A DNA stretch of 64,000 bases from CBFHND01 sp965657085 (lineage in GTDB: Bacteria; Pseudomonadota; Alphaproteobacteria; Rhodobacterales; Rhodobacteraceae), in assembly GCA_965657085.1 (NCBI GenBank), contig CBFHND010000001.1, positions 62,001 to 126,000 of the forward strand, in the 5' to 3' direction. Of this stretch, positions 27,237-36,040 are shown piece by piece. The translations under genes and the position numbers were made by a program. The notes beneath the pieces were generated by a model, which did not search any database, was not told the origin of the DNA, and saw only the letters and a list, made by a program, of their open reading frames with translations. How positions within the stretch are numbered: the first letter of the stretch is position 1; every line of letters begins with the position of its first letter.

Positions 27237-28034
27237 ATGAAACTGAAAATCACACATACAACCACCTACTCCTACGATGCGCCTGTCACCTACGGGCTGC
27301 AACAGGTGCGCCTGACACCGTCGAATTCCACCCATCAAAAGGTTCTGGATTGGGCCGTGGACATCAGCGGCGGCAGCCAACAGCTGTCTTTCGAAGACCA
27401 GCACCAGAACACCACCCTGCTCGTGCAGGCCGATCCCGGCGTGACCGAATTGGTCGTGACCGTGTCGGGGACGGTCGAAACGCTGACCTCGGACGGTGTC
27501 TTTGGCAAAACCTATGGCAAGGCGCCGCTGTGGCACTTTTCCCAACACACTGCGCGCACCACGCCCGGCAAAGGTGTGCGCAAACTGGCGAAAACGCTGG
27601 CAGGCAAGGGCGACACGCTGTCCAACCTGCATGATCTCTCCAAGGCCATCCTTGCCGCCGTGCCCTATTCCACCTCTGGCACCTTTGCAGGCACCAGCGC
27701 CGAAGAGGCGGTGAGCGCAGGCGGCGGCGTGTGTCAGGATCATGCGCAGATCTTCATTGCCGCAGCTAGATCGGCAGGCATTCCCGCGCGCTATGTCAGC
27801 GGCTACCTGATGATGAACGACCGCATCGATCAGGATGCCAGCCATGCCTGGGCCGAGGCGCATATCGATGCGCTTGGTTGGGTGGGTTTTGACGTCTCGA
27901 ACGGCATATGCCCTGATGAGCGTTATGTCCGGATCGCCACCGGACTGGATTCGCGCGATGCCGCCCCAATCACGGGTATCCGGACCGGTGCTGCGGGTGA
28001 ATCCCTGATTGTGTCGCTTCAGGTTCAGCAATAG
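27237..28034 (+). CDS. Transglutaminase-like protein, second copy
   Basis: 265 residues, cytoplasmic. N-terminal bacterial transglutaminase domain (MKLKITHTTTYSYDAPVTYG, QQVRLTPSNS), then the catalytic domain with Cys166 in GGGVCQDHAQIF, His203 in ASHAWAEAHI and Asp219 in GFDVSNG. This is the form that normally accompanies the ATP-grasp/alpha-E/Anbu set. It differs clearly from the copy at 24018, so the two are not a recent duplication. The Anbu gene follows after 38 bases. Confidence 0.93.
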   Translation: MKLKITHTTTYSYDAPVTYGLQQVRLTPSNSTHQKVLDWAVDISGGSQQLSFEDQHQNTTLLVQADPGVTELVVTVSGTVETLTSDGVFGKTYGKAPLWHFSQHTARTTPGKGVRKLAKTLAGKGDTLSNLHDLSKAILAAVPYSTSGTFAGTSAEEAVSAGGGVCQDHAQIFIAAARSAGIPARYVSGYLMMNDRIDQDASHAWAEAHIDALGWVGFDVSNGICPDERYVRIATGLDSRDAAPITGIRTGAAGESLIVSLQVQQ

Positions 28035-28072
28035 AAAGCACGACGACACACACCGACACCGGACTGCACACC

Positions 28073-28813
28073 ATGACCTATTGCGTCGGACTTCGCCTGA
28101 ATTCGGGCCTTGTCTTCATGTCAGACACGCGCACCAACGCGGGCATCGACAACTTTTCGATCACGAAAAAAATGTTTACCTGGGACGTGCCGGGCGAGCG
28201 TGTGATCACCCTGTTGACTGCCGGAAACCTTGCCACCACGCAGGCACTTGTCAGCCTGCTGGATGAACGGTCCAAGGTGGTGGCCGAACGCAACCCGACG
28301 ATCCTGGAACTGCCCACGATGTTTCAGGTGGCGCGGCTGGTGGGGGCAACATTGGCCGAAGTGATCGAGGACAGCGTGCCGGAGGGGCAGGAATCGTCCT
28401 CGAAATTCCGCGCTTCCGTGATCCTTGGCGGGCAAATCAAGGGCGGCGCGCCGACGCTGTTCCTGATCTATCCCGAAGGCAACTTCATCGAGATCACCGA
28501 GGACAGCCCGTTTTTCCAGATTGGTGAGGCCAAGTACGGCAAGCCCATCCTCGTGCGCGCCTACGACCCCGACATGAGCTTTGACGATGCGATCAAGCTT
28601 TTGATGGTGTCCTTCGATTCCACGATCAAGGCGAACCTTTCTGTGGGCCTGCCACTGGATCTGCAAACCTATGTGCGCGACAGTCTCGAAGTAGGCCACA
28701 AGAACCGGATCACTTCCGACGACCCGTACTATCAGGCGGTATCCTCGGGCTGGGGGGATGCATTGCGCAATGCGCTCACGCAGCTGCCAACATACAAAGG
28801 TGAGTCCGATTGA
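28073..28813 (+). CDS. Anbu proteasome-like peptidase (ancestral beta subunit type)
   Basis: 246-residue Ntn-hydrolase of the proteasome/HslV superfamily. MTYCVGLRLNSGLVFMSDTR shows the nucleophile Thr2, exposed after Met removal, and the aspartate of MSD at the place of Asp17; the lysine of ITKKMF matches the active-site Lys33 position. Length and gene neighbours (alpha-E, ATP-grasp, transglutaminase) are those of Anbu, which forms open helical rings in studied species. Its substrate and any unfoldase partner are unknown. A link between the ligase-like and peptidase-like members (making and removing a peptide modification) has been proposed for the family. Confidence 0.92.
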   Translation: MTYCVGLRLNSGLVFMSDTRTNAGIDNFSITKKMFTWDVPGERVITLLTAGNLATTQALVSLLDERSKVVAERNPTILELPTMFQVARLVGATLAEVIEDSVPEGQESSSKFRASVILGGQIKGGAPTLFLIYPEGNFIEITEDSPFFQIGEAKYGKPILVRAYDPDMSFDDAIKLLMVSFDSTIKANLSVGLPLDLQTYVRDSLEVGHKNRITSDDPYYQAVSSGWGDALRNALTQLPTYKGESD

Positions 28814-28938
28814 GTTTGCCGTTCCAGTCGGGGATTTGGGCCGTTTTGCACCAGCTTTCAATGCTGGTTCGCGCGCCGCTCTGGATTTCCGACTGATTTA
28901 CACAGGTTTAGAGGCTGCCCGCCCTTGACTCCGGCCCC

Positions 28939-28975
28939 CCGGACACAATTTATAAAACAGTCCTGAGGTGTCCGG
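28939..28975. promoter_or_regulatory. Inverted repeat over candidate mrp operon promoter
   Basis: Perfect 8-bp arms CCGGACAC (28939-28946) and GTGTCCGG (28968-28975) enclose an AT-rich TTTATAAAA stretch that can serve as -10. TTGACT at 28925-28930 can serve as -35, with an 18-base spacer. It lies about 80 bases before the mrpA start. The repeat may be an operator or a hairpin. A GC-flanked run of eight T bases follows at about 28988-28995. Confidence 0.4.
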
Positions 28976-29055
28976 CGAAAGGGTGCGCTTTTTTTTGCGC
29001 CCGACCCCGCGCGCTGATAGACCTGCCCCAAGCTACGTCACGTCAAGGAGTACGC

Positions 29056-31932
29056 GTGTCCCTCTTTATCATCGTCGCCTTGCCGTTCTTTGGTGCGCTT
29101 TTGCCGGGGCTTATGTACACTGCGGGCCGCGCGGCTTGTGCAGGGGTCACTTTCACCGTCACGCTTGCGGCCTTTCTGGGCCTGTTGACCAACCTGCCAT
29201 CTGTTCTGGCCGGAGAGGTCGTGATGGCGCGGTTAAACTGGATGCCCGAGTTGGGGCTGAACTTTACCCTGATGCTGGATGGGCTGGGCTTTTTCTTTGC
29301 GCTGTTGATCCTTGGCATTGGCCTGTTGATCATCGCCTATGCGCGCCACTACCTCAGCCGCGACGACCATATGGGCGAATTTTTCACCTATCTGCTGCTG
29401 TTTCAGGGCGCGATGGTCGGGATCGTCCTGTCAGATAACATCCTGCTTTTGCTTGTTTTCTGGGAACTGACGTCGCTGTCTTCTTTCCTTTTGATCGGGT
29501 TTTGGAAACACCTGCCCGAAGGCCGCCAAGGCGCGCGTATGGCGCTGGCGGTGACGGGCATGGGCGGGCTTGCCATGATCGGTGGCATGTTGATCCTTGG
29601 CCATATCGCGGGCAGCTATGATCTCAGCGTCATCCTCGAAAACCGCGAGGCCATTCAGGCCAGCCCGCTCTACCTGCCTGCGCTGATCCTGATCCTGCTG
29701 GGATGCTTTACCAAATCGGCGCAATTCCCGTTTCATTTCTGGTTGCCACACGCCATGGCCGCGCCCACACCGGTGTCGGCTTACCTGCACTCTGCCACGA
29801 TGGTCAAAGCGGGTATTTTCCTGATGGCGCGCATGTGGCCCGTTCTGGCGGGTACGCCCGAGTGGGTGGCCATCGTGACCACCGCCGGGCTTATCACAAT
29901 GGTGCTCGGGGCTTTCATCGCGTTTTTCAAACATGATCTGAAAGCGCTTCTGGCCTTTTCTACCGTCAGCCAACTGGGTTTGATCACCATGCTTCTGGGC
30001 ACGGGCACGGCCTTTGGCGCCATGGCCGCTGTGTTCCATATCCTCAACCATGCGACGTTCAAGGCGGCGCTTTTCATGTCCGTGGGCATCATCGATCACG
30101 AGGCCCACACAAGGGACATTCGCCATCTGGGCGGGCTGCGCAAGCTGATGCCCGTCACCTTTGTGATCGCCACTTTGGCCGCCTTGTCGTTGGCGGGCAT
30201 CCCGCTTTTGAATGGCTTCCTATCCAAGGAAATGATGCTCGAAGAGGCTACGCGCACGACACTCTTCGGCATGCCCACCCTTGTACCCGTTCTGGCCACG
30301 GTCGGGTCGCTGTTTTCGGCGGCATACTGCTTGCGTCTGATCGGGCATGTGTTCCTGGGGCCGGTGCGTGACGACTATCAAGCCACACCGCACGATCCGC
30401 CCAGCGGCCTGTGGTTGCCCCCTGCCTTGTTGATCGTGCCGGTGGTGGTGATCGGTGTCGCCCCATTTGTGGCTGAACCCTTTGTCAAACTCGTCACGGC
30501 ATCCGTGCTGGGCGAAGCGGCCGAGGTGCCAAAGGCGTATTTCAAGATCTGGCACGGGCTGGTCCCTGCCCTGTTCCTGTCGACCATCGCGGTTGTTGGC
30601 GGTTTGGTCATGCTGATGCTGTTCCCTCCCCTGCTGCGTGCATGGGACGCCGCCCCACGCCCCGAGGCGAAGGTCATTTTCGAAGGTCTGCTGGACCGTA
30701 CAGCGGCCGTTGCCCGCTGGGCCGTCCTTGGCCTGCACAACGGGGCCTTTTCGCGCTATGCCGTGATCTGCGTCGCCACGATCATCGTGGTCGGTGGATA
30801 TGCATGGTTCACCGGAACAATCGCGCCGCCAACCCGGACGCTGCAATACGCGGGGCCTGTCCATATCGCCACGGCCATGATGCTGGTCACGGCGGTCGCG
30901 GGTCTGGTGATCCTGCACCGCAACCGGCTGTTGTCCCTGATCCTGATCGGCATCGTGGGTCTGATGGTGTCCATCGGCTTTGTGCTGCTCAGCGCGCCAG
31001 ATCTGGCGATGACCCAGTTCACCGTCGAAGTCGTGACGATTATCCTGCTGCTGCTTGCATTGAATTTCCTGCCCAAACGCACCCCCGCTGAAAGCTCACT
31101 TCTGCGGCGCGTGCGGGATGGCGGCGTGGCCATTGCGGGCGGCATTGCAGCCTTCGCGATGGCCTATCACTACATGCTGCGCGACGCGGTCCTGACGCCG
31201 ATTTCAGAGTTTCATCTGGCCAATTCCTACAAGGGCGGCGGCGGGACGAACGTGGTCAACGTGATCCTTGTCGATTTCCGGGGGTTCGACACCTATGGCG
31301 AAATCATCGTTCTGGGGATCGCGGCGCTGCTGATCTATGCGCTGACCGAAACGCTGTTGGACGGCCCTGTACGCCGGCGGTTGCTGAACCGTGAACTGGA
31401 TCAGGCGCGGGCAGGCGATGTGCACCCGATGATGATGGTAGTTCTGACGCGGGTTCTGTTGCCCGTGGTCCTGCTGGTCGGGTTCTATATCTTTCTGCGG
31501 GGGCACAACGAACCGGGCGGCGGGTTCATCTCGGGCCTTGTCGTGTCGATCGCCGTGGTCATGCAATACATGGCCAGCGGCTTTGTCTGGACCTCGGCGC
31601 GGTTGCGCTATCCCTATCACGGGGTGATTGGTGCGGGCGTCCTGATCGCGGGTCTCACTGGCATCGGGTCGTGGTTTGTCAGCAAACCTTTCCTGACCTC
31701 TGATTTCACCTATGTCCGCATCCCGCCATTCGAAAAGTTCGAATTGGCCACGGCTGCCCTGTTTGATCTGGGCGTGTTCCTCGCAGTTGTGGGCGCCGTG
31801 ATGCTGTCGCTTGAAAGCTTCTCGCGACTGGCGCGGCGCACCCACTTTGACGAAAGCGAACACCCGATGGATATCGACCCCTCGCGCGAGGACCCGGTCA
31901 CCGCCGCCCCCGAGACAAGGGAGGTGAACTGA
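29056..31932 (+). CDS. mrpA: Na+/H+ antiporter subunit A/B fusion (MrpA-MrpB)
   Basis: 958-residue membrane protein. The first about 780 residues are MrpA, related to the complex I subunit NuoL: LLLLVFWELTSLSSFLLIG, FPFHFWLPHAMAAPTPVSAYLHSA and MVKAGIFLMARMWP carry conserved charged residues of the antiporter core. The C-terminal about 150 residues (FYIFLRGHNEPGGGFISGL onward) are an MrpB domain, so A and B are fused as in the PhaAB subunit of rhizobia. GTG start at 29056 after AAGGAG. It begins a six-gene operon with tightly overlapping genes. The complex exchanges Na+ (or K+) for H+ and supports pH and salt tolerance. Confidence 0.95.
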   Translation: MSLFIIVALPFFGALLPGLMYTAGRAACAGVTFTVTLAAFLGLLTNLPSVLAGEVVMARLNWMPELGLNFTLMLDGLGFFFALLILGIGLLIIAYARHYLSRDDHMGEFFTYLLLFQGAMVGIVLSDNILLLLVFWELTSLSSFLLIGFWKHLPEGRQGARMALAVTGMGGLAMIGGMLILGHIAGSYDLSVILENREAIQASPLYLPALILILLGCFTKSAQFPFHFWLPHAMAAPTPVSAYLHSATMVKAGIFLMARMWPVLAGTPEWVAIVTTAGLITMVLGAFIAFFKHDLKALLAFSTVSQLGLITMLLGTGTAFGAMAAVFHILNHATFKAALFMSVGIIDHEAHTRDIRHLGGLRKLMPVTFVIATLAALSLAGIPLLNGFLSKEMMLEEATRTTLFGMPTLVPVLATVGSLFSAAYCLRLIGHVFLGPVRDDYQATPHDPPSGLWLPPALLIVPVVVIGVAPFVAEPFVKLVTASVLGEAAEVPKAYFKIWHGLVPALFLSTIAVVGGLVMLMLFPPLLRAWDAAPRPEAKVIFEGLLDRTAAVARWAVLGLHNGAFSRYAVICVATIIVVGGYAWFTGTIAPPTRTLQYAGPVHIATAMMLVTAVAGLVILHRNRLLSLILIGIVGLMVSIGFVLLSAPDLAMTQFTVEVVTIILLLLALNFLPKRTPAESSLLRRVRDGGVAIAGGIAAFAMAYHYMLRDAVLTPISEFHLANSYKGGGGTNVVNVILVDFRGFDTYGEIIVLGIAALLIYALTETLLDGPVRRRLLNRELDQARAGDVHPMMMVVLTRVLLPVVLLVGFYIFLRGHNEPGGGFISGLVVSIAVVMQYMASGFVWTSARLRYPYHGVIGAGVLIAGLTGIGSWFVSKPFLTSDFTYVRIPPFEKFELATAALFDLGVFLAVVGAVMLSLESFSRLARRTHFDESEHPMDIDPSREDPVTAAPETREVN

Positions 31933-32291
31933 TGGAGTTGCTCGTGGCCGGTGTGATCGGTGTCATGACCGCTGGCGGTATCTATCTGCTGCTGCGGCTG
32001 CGCACCTTTCCGGTGATCCTTGGCATTTCGCTGCTGACCTATGCGGTCAACGTGTTCCTGTTTACCTCCGGCCGTCTGGTGATGGGCGCGCCCCCGGTGC
32101 TGCGCGACGGGATGCAGGTCTATGCCGATCCGCTGCCGCAGGCGCTGGTTCTGACGGCCATCGTGATTTCCTTCGGAATGACGGCGGTGGTGGTGATGGT
32201 TGGTCTGGGCGCCTTCCTTGGGTCGGACGACGATCACGTCGATGATATGCCCCATGAACACGACAGCATCCCGGCGGAGGATCAGCCATGA
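31932..32291 (+). CDS. mrpC: Na+/H+ antiporter subunit C (MrpC)
   Basis: 119 residues, three hydrophobic helices, homologous to complex I NuoK. GVYLLLRLRTFPVILGISLL-like sequence near residues 15-35 and PLPQALVLTAIVISFGMTAV near 70-90 are typical. The acidic histidine-rich tail (DDDHVDDMPHEHDS) is longer than the core needs. The start shares one base with the mrpA stop (TGATG) and the end overlaps mrpD by four bases. Confidence 0.94.
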   Translation: MELLVAGVIGVMTAGGIYLLLRLRTFPVILGISLLTYAVNVFLFTSGRLVMGAPPVLRDGMQVYADPLPQALVLTAIVISFGMTAVVVMVGLGAFLGSDDDHVDDMPHEHDSIPAEDQP

Positions 32292-33829
32292 CCCATTGGC
32301 TGATCGCCCCGATCATCCTGCCTGCTCTGCTCGCGCCGTTCATCGTGCTGGCCGCGCGGTATCACATCACCATCCAACGTGCCTTTTCGCTGGCCGGTGT
32401 GGTGGCGCAGATTGTCATTGCTGCGGCTCTGGCCTGGCAAGTGTCGGACGGGACTGTTCTGCTCTATCAACTCGGGGATTGGGCGGCACCCTTCGGGATC
32501 GTGCTGGTCGGGGATCAGCTGTCGACGATGATGGTGCTTCTGACCACGGTGCTGGCGTTTTTCGTCCTGCTTTATGCCATCGGGTCGAATTGCGACGAGA
32601 TGGGCAAGCATTTCCACCCCCTGTTCCAGTTCCAACTGATGGGCATCGTCGGCGCGTTTCTGACCGGAGACCTTTTCAACCTCTTCGTCTTCTTCGAGGT
32701 GCTGTTGATCGCTTCCTATGGCCTGATGATCCATTCGGGTGGCAATGCGCGGCTGCAAGCGGGCGTGCAATATGTGCTGTTCAACCTGATCGGATCGACG
32801 CTGTTTCTCTTTGCCCTCGGCGCGATCTATGCCGAAACCGGCACCCTGAACATGGCCGACCTTGCCCAGCGCGTGACCCAGATCAGCCCCGATGCGACCG
32901 TGGGCATCCGCATCGCTGCGGTGCTGTTGTTGCTGGTCTTTGCTATCAAGGCCGCTGTCGTGCCACTGCACTTCTGGCTCCCCTCCAGCTATGCTGAGGC
33001 GCCCGGCCCTGTGGCCGCACTTTTTGCGATCATGACGAAAATCGGCGCCTATGCGATCATCCGCGTCTGCACGTTGATCTTCCCGCCCGAGCTTGAGGCG
33101 ACGGCCGGTCTGCACGGTCAATGGTTGCTGCCCGCAGCGCTGGTGTCGCTGGCAATCGGGATGGTGGGCGTTCTGGCCGCGCGCCGGTTTGACCGGCTGG
33201 TGGCTTATTCGGTGATCGGGTCCATGGGTATGGTGATGGTTGCGATCTCGCTCTTTACGCCCGCGGGAATCGCGGCGGCGCTTTACTACATCATCCATTC
33301 GACGCTGGCCGCGGCGCTGTTGTTCCTGATCGCCGATATGGTGCGCAATGCACGCGGCTCTGACGAGTTGGCGCTGCACCCCCCCATGGCTGGTGCGGCG
33401 CTGATTTCCGGGATGTTCTTTGTCGGAGCCATCGCCATGGCAGGCTTGCCACCCTTGTCGGGCTTTCTGGGCAAGCTTCTGGTTCTCGACGCAGGGTTCG
33501 AGACCGATCAGGTTGTGTGGATTTGGGCCGTGGTTCTGATTTCAAGCCTGATCAGCATTCTGGGATTTGCCCGCGCAGGCAGCATCGTCTTCTGGAAAGC
33601 ACATCAGGTCGAGGCCCCCCAGGATGCCCCGCAAGTGGCGCGTCCCGCCACGTTGTCCTTTGTCGCGGCTGGCGGTCTGGCAGCGCTGTTGGTGGCGCAC
33701 ACGGTCTTCGCAGGTCAGGTCCATGGTTATACAACGCGCATGGCCGCGGCGCTCTTTGCGCCAGACGCCTATATTGCCACCGTGATCGGTACGCCCGGAA
33801 AACTCAGCTATGCGACGGAGGACAAGTGA
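32288..33829 (+). CDS. mrpD: Na+/H+ antiporter subunit D (MrpD)
   Basis: 513-residue multi-helix subunit related to NuoM/NuoN. FNLFVFFEVLLIASYGLMIH, VPLHFWLPSSYAEAPGPVAALFA and AYYIIHSTLAAALLFLIAD-like stretches carry the conserved glutamate, lysine and histidine of the proton path. Length is normal. The ATG overlaps the mrpC stop; the end is one base short of the mrpE start. Confidence 0.95.
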   Translation: MTHWLIAPIILPALLAPFIVLAARYHITIQRAFSLAGVVAQIVIAAALAWQVSDGTVLLYQLGDWAAPFGIVLVGDQLSTMMVLLTTVLAFFVLLYAIGSNCDEMGKHFHPLFQFQLMGIVGAFLTGDLFNLFVFFEVLLIASYGLMIHSGGNARLQAGVQYVLFNLIGSTLFLFALGAIYAETGTLNMADLAQRVTQISPDATVGIRIAAVLLLLVFAIKAAVVPLHFWLPSSYAEAPGPVAALFAIMTKIGAYAIIRVCTLIFPPELEATAGLHGQWLLPAALVSLAIGMVGVLAARRFDRLVAYSVIGSMGMVMVAISLFTPAGIAAALYYIIHSTLAAALLFLIADMVRNARGSDELALHPPMAGAALISGMFFVGAIAMAGLPPLSGFLGKLLVLDAGFETDQVVWIWAVVLISSLISILGFARAGSIVFWKAHQVEAPQDAPQVARPATLSFVAAGGLAALLVAHTVFAGQVHGYTTRMAAALFAPDAYIATVIGTPGKLSYATEDK

Positions 33830-33830
33830 C

Positions 33831-34331
33831 ATGACACGTTTCTTTCACCGCCTGTTTCCGCATCCCCTGCTGACCCTGCTGCTGGCCGTGGTCTGGGTGA
33901 TCCTGCAAAATCAGGTCACCGCAGGCATGGCCGTCTTTGGCCTGATCCTCGGCATCATCATCCCCTTACTGACCGCCGTGTGGTGGCCAGATAGGCCAAC
34001 GGGTATCCGCCTGAGCAAAGTGTTTGGCTATGGCATGATCGTCATCTGGGACATCATCGTGGCCAATATACAGGTGGCCTGGATCGTCCTGACCATGCCC
34101 AATGCCAAGCTCAAACCTGCATGGATCATCGTGCCGCTGGAACTGACCCAACCCGAAGCGATCACGGTTCTGGCTGGAACCATCACCCTGACGCCGGGCA
34201 CAGTGTCGGCAGATCTGTCCACCAAAGGACATAGCCTTTTGGTGCATGTGCTGCACACCGAGGACCCCGATGCCGTACGTGACGAGATCAAGGCCCGCTA
34301 TGAGGCCCGATTGATGGAGATTTTCACATGA
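33831..34331 (+). CDS. mrpE: Na+/H+ antiporter subunit E (MrpE)
   Basis: 166 residues, normal for MrpE. MTRFFHRLFPHPLLTLLLAV starts the first helix; LKPAWIIVPLELTQPEAITV and GTITLTPGTVSADLS are family signatures, and HVLHTEDPDAVRDEIKARYE forms the cytoplasmic end. The ATG at 33831 is preferred to an in-frame upstream start at 33810, which would overlap mrpD by 20 bases and add seven arginine-rich residues. Confidence 0.95.
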   Translation: MTRFFHRLFPHPLLTLLLAVVWVILQNQVTAGMAVFGLILGIIIPLLTAVWWPDRPTGIRLSKVFGYGMIVIWDIIVANIQVAWIVLTMPNAKLKPAWIIVPLELTQPEAITVLAGTITLTPGTVSADLSTKGHSLLVHVLHTEDPDAVRDEIKARYEARLMEIFT

Positions 34332-34615
34332 GCTCTGCTGCCGGACTTCTGGACATCGCAATCGCCGTAACCTTTGTCGCCCTTGTGCTGGGGCAGATCC
34401 TGTCGATGATCCGGTTGATGATCGGGCCAACCGTGGGTGACCGCATTCTGGCGCTCGACACCATGGTCATCAACGCCATCGGCCTTGTGGTGCTGCTGGG
34501 CATCCTGCAAGGCGTGACCATCTATTTCGAGGTGTCGCTGCTGATCGCGATGCTGGGGTTTGTATCCACCGTCGCGCTGGCGCGCTTCGTGTTGCGGGGG
34601 GACATCATCGAATGA
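34328..34615 (+). CDS. mrpF: Na+/H+ antiporter subunit F (MrpF)
   Basis: 95 residues with three hydrophobic segments; MIRLMIGPTVGDRILALDTM is the family signature. Overlaps mrpE by four bases (ATGA) and mrpG by four bases, so translation is coupled along the operon. Small accessory membrane subunit of the Mrp complex. Confidence 0.94.
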   Translation: MSSAAGLLDIAIAVTFVALVLGQILSMIRLMIGPTVGDRILALDTMVINAIGLVVLLGILQGVTIYFEVSLLIAMLGFVSTVALARFVLRGDIIE

Positions 34616-35016
34616 CCGGGACTGAATTCGCAGATATCGCGACCGCCCTGAGCCTTTTGATCGGGTCGATTTTCATCACCGTGGGGGCCATCGGTCTGGT
34701 CAAGTTCAACGATTCCATGACCCGCCTGCATGCGCCCACCAAAGTTGGCACCGTGGGCATCGGCATGCTGCTTCTGGCCTCGATCATCCATTCCGGCACG
34801 TTGGGGCAAACCTCGATCCACGAGACATTGATCATGGCGTTCCTGTTCGTAACAGCGCCGATCTCCGCACATTTCGTGGCCAAGGTGAACATCCACCGCC
34901 GCGCCTGCGACACACCACCCACGCCACCGCGTGACGAAACCTGGGCCACGCTGAACACGCCGGAAACAGCGCCGCCAGCTTCTGACAACGCGGATGTATC
35001 TTCCGAGAAAGCGTAA
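34612..35016 (+). CDS. mrpG: Na+/H+ antiporter subunit G (MrpG)
   Basis: 134 residues, last gene of the Mrp operon. GAIGLVKFNDSMTRLHAPTKVGTVG contains the conserved MrpG motif (split here between two helices), and the third helix ends near residue 88. The hydrophilic tail rich in Pro and Thr (DTPPTPPRDETWATL) is extra. No clear terminator follows; 170 bases later comes the IS3 remnant. Confidence 0.94.
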   Translation: MTGTEFADIATALSLLIGSIFITVGAIGLVKFNDSMTRLHAPTKVGTVGIGMLLLASIIHSGTLGQTSIHETLIMAFLFVTAPISAHFVAKVNIHRRACDTPPTPPRDETWATLNTPETAPPASDNADVSSEKA

Positions 35017-35186
35017 CGCAAAGAGGCATCGCGCCAGCGCACATTTGCGCCTGTCTGTCCCGTTTTTTGAGTACCCGGCTTGAGACCGGAACCCAGCAAA
35101 ACCGGGGGCCGGTCGATACGTAACACGATCATTTCCTTTTCAGACCGTCGTAAACGCTTTTCTGGAAAGTGTAGTGCCGGGGGACT

Positions 35187-35490
35187 GAGTGAAGTGGCAA
35201 GAAGACCGCAAAGTTGATTGGCACTACATCGCACCGGGCAAGCCAATGCAGAACGGGTTCGTCGAGAGCGTCAATGGCAGGATGCGGGATGAGTGTTTGA
35301 ACGAGCACCTGTTCGACAGCCTGCGTCACGCCCACGATCTGATCGCTACGTGGCGGGCCGACTTCAACCACCACCGCCCCCACACAAGCCTCGCTGGCCT
35401 GACGCCAGTGGAATATGCTAACCGGTCAAAGGAAGACCAAAACCTGAACAGTGCTACCCAAAATTAGCGGACTCAATGGGGAGCAGGTCA
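35187..35490 (+). mobile_element. IS3-family insertion sequence remnant (3' end)
   Basis: Only the right end of an IS3-family element is left: the last 92 codons of the transposase (35189-35467) and a terminal stretch that, read from the outside on the minus strand, begins TGACCTGCTCCCCATTGAG, a TGA-starting end in the style of IS3-family inverted repeats. The matching left end and the first transposase frame are absent. It lies between mrpG and the terminator of rplL, the point where rpoB would normally follow. The exact left border (about 35187) is set by a TGA just before the homologous reading frame. Confidence 0.7.
35189..35467 (+). pseudogene. IS3-family transposase OrfB, C-terminal fragment
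   Basis: WHYIAPGKPMQNGFVESVNG, then RMRDECLNEHLFDSLRHA and FNHHRPHTSLAGLTPVEYA are the last part of the rve integrase core of IS3-family OrfB, including the catalytic glutamate in FVESVNGRMRDE. The two catalytic aspartates lie in the missing upstream part, so the protein is inactive. The frame is closed by TGA directly upstream (35186-35188). Confidence 0.85.
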
Positions 35491-35539
35491 GCGCCAATGC
35501 CGCGGCGCTGCTTATTCCTTGGGCCGTTTGCCCCGAACA

Positions 35540-35573
35540 CAAAACGGCGGCCCCGCGCGGGACCGCCGTTTCC
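35540..35573 (-). terminator. Rho-independent terminator of rplJL
   Basis: Read on the minus strand: AAACGGCGG (35571-35563), a 12-base loop, then CCGCCGTTT (35550-35542) followed by TTGTGTT. The 9-bp perfect stem 24 bases after the rplL stop ends the rplJ-rplL transcript, so rplL is not followed by rpoB here. Confidence 0.8.
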
Positions 35574-35594
35574 GTTTGCCAAAAGGCGTCAGGC

Positions 35595-35969
35595 TTAGGC
35601 CAGTTCGACCTCGGCGCCAGCTGCTTCCAGCTTGCCTTTGATCTCTTCGGCTTCGGCTTGGTCGACGCCTTCCTTGATCTTGCCACCGGCTTCGACGAGG
35701 TCCTTGGCTTCTTTCAGGCCCAGGCCCGTGATGCCGCGGACTTCCTTGATGACGTTGATTTTCGAAGCGCCGGCGTTCTTCAGAACGACGTCGAATTCGG
35801 TTTTCTCTTCGGCGGCTGCGCCACCGGCGTCAGCAGGACCAGCCATCATCACAGCGCCGCCAGCGGCGGGCTCGATGCCGTACTCGTCTTTCAGGATGGT
35901 TTTCAGTTCTTGTGCTTCAAGCAGGGTCAGACCAACGATGTCTTCTGCCAGTTTCTTCAGATCAGCCAT
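35595..35969 (-). CDS. rplL: 50S ribosomal protein L7/L12
   Basis: 124 residues. N-terminal dimerisation region (MADLKKLAEDIVGLTLLEAQ), an alanine- and glycine-rich hinge near residues 38-55, and the C-terminal domain that recruits translation factors (FDVVLKNAGASKINVIKEVR, GITGLGLKEAKDLVEAGGK). Binds L10 as dimers to form the ribosomal stalk. Lies 71 bases after rplJ. In most bacteria rpoB follows; here a terminator and an IS3 remnant do. Confidence 0.98.
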   Translation of the reverse strand: MADLKKLAEDIVGLTLLEAQELKTILKDEYGIEPAAGGAVMMAGPADAGGAAAEEKTEFDVVLKNAGASKINVIKEVRGITGLGLKEAKDLVEAGGKIKEGVDQAEAEEIKGKLEAAGAEVELA

Positions 35970-36040
35970 GTTCAGCTCTTTCCGTTACGATATGTGTGTT
36001 CCAACGTGTGCAATCTTCCACACGCCGATAAGACGTTGCT

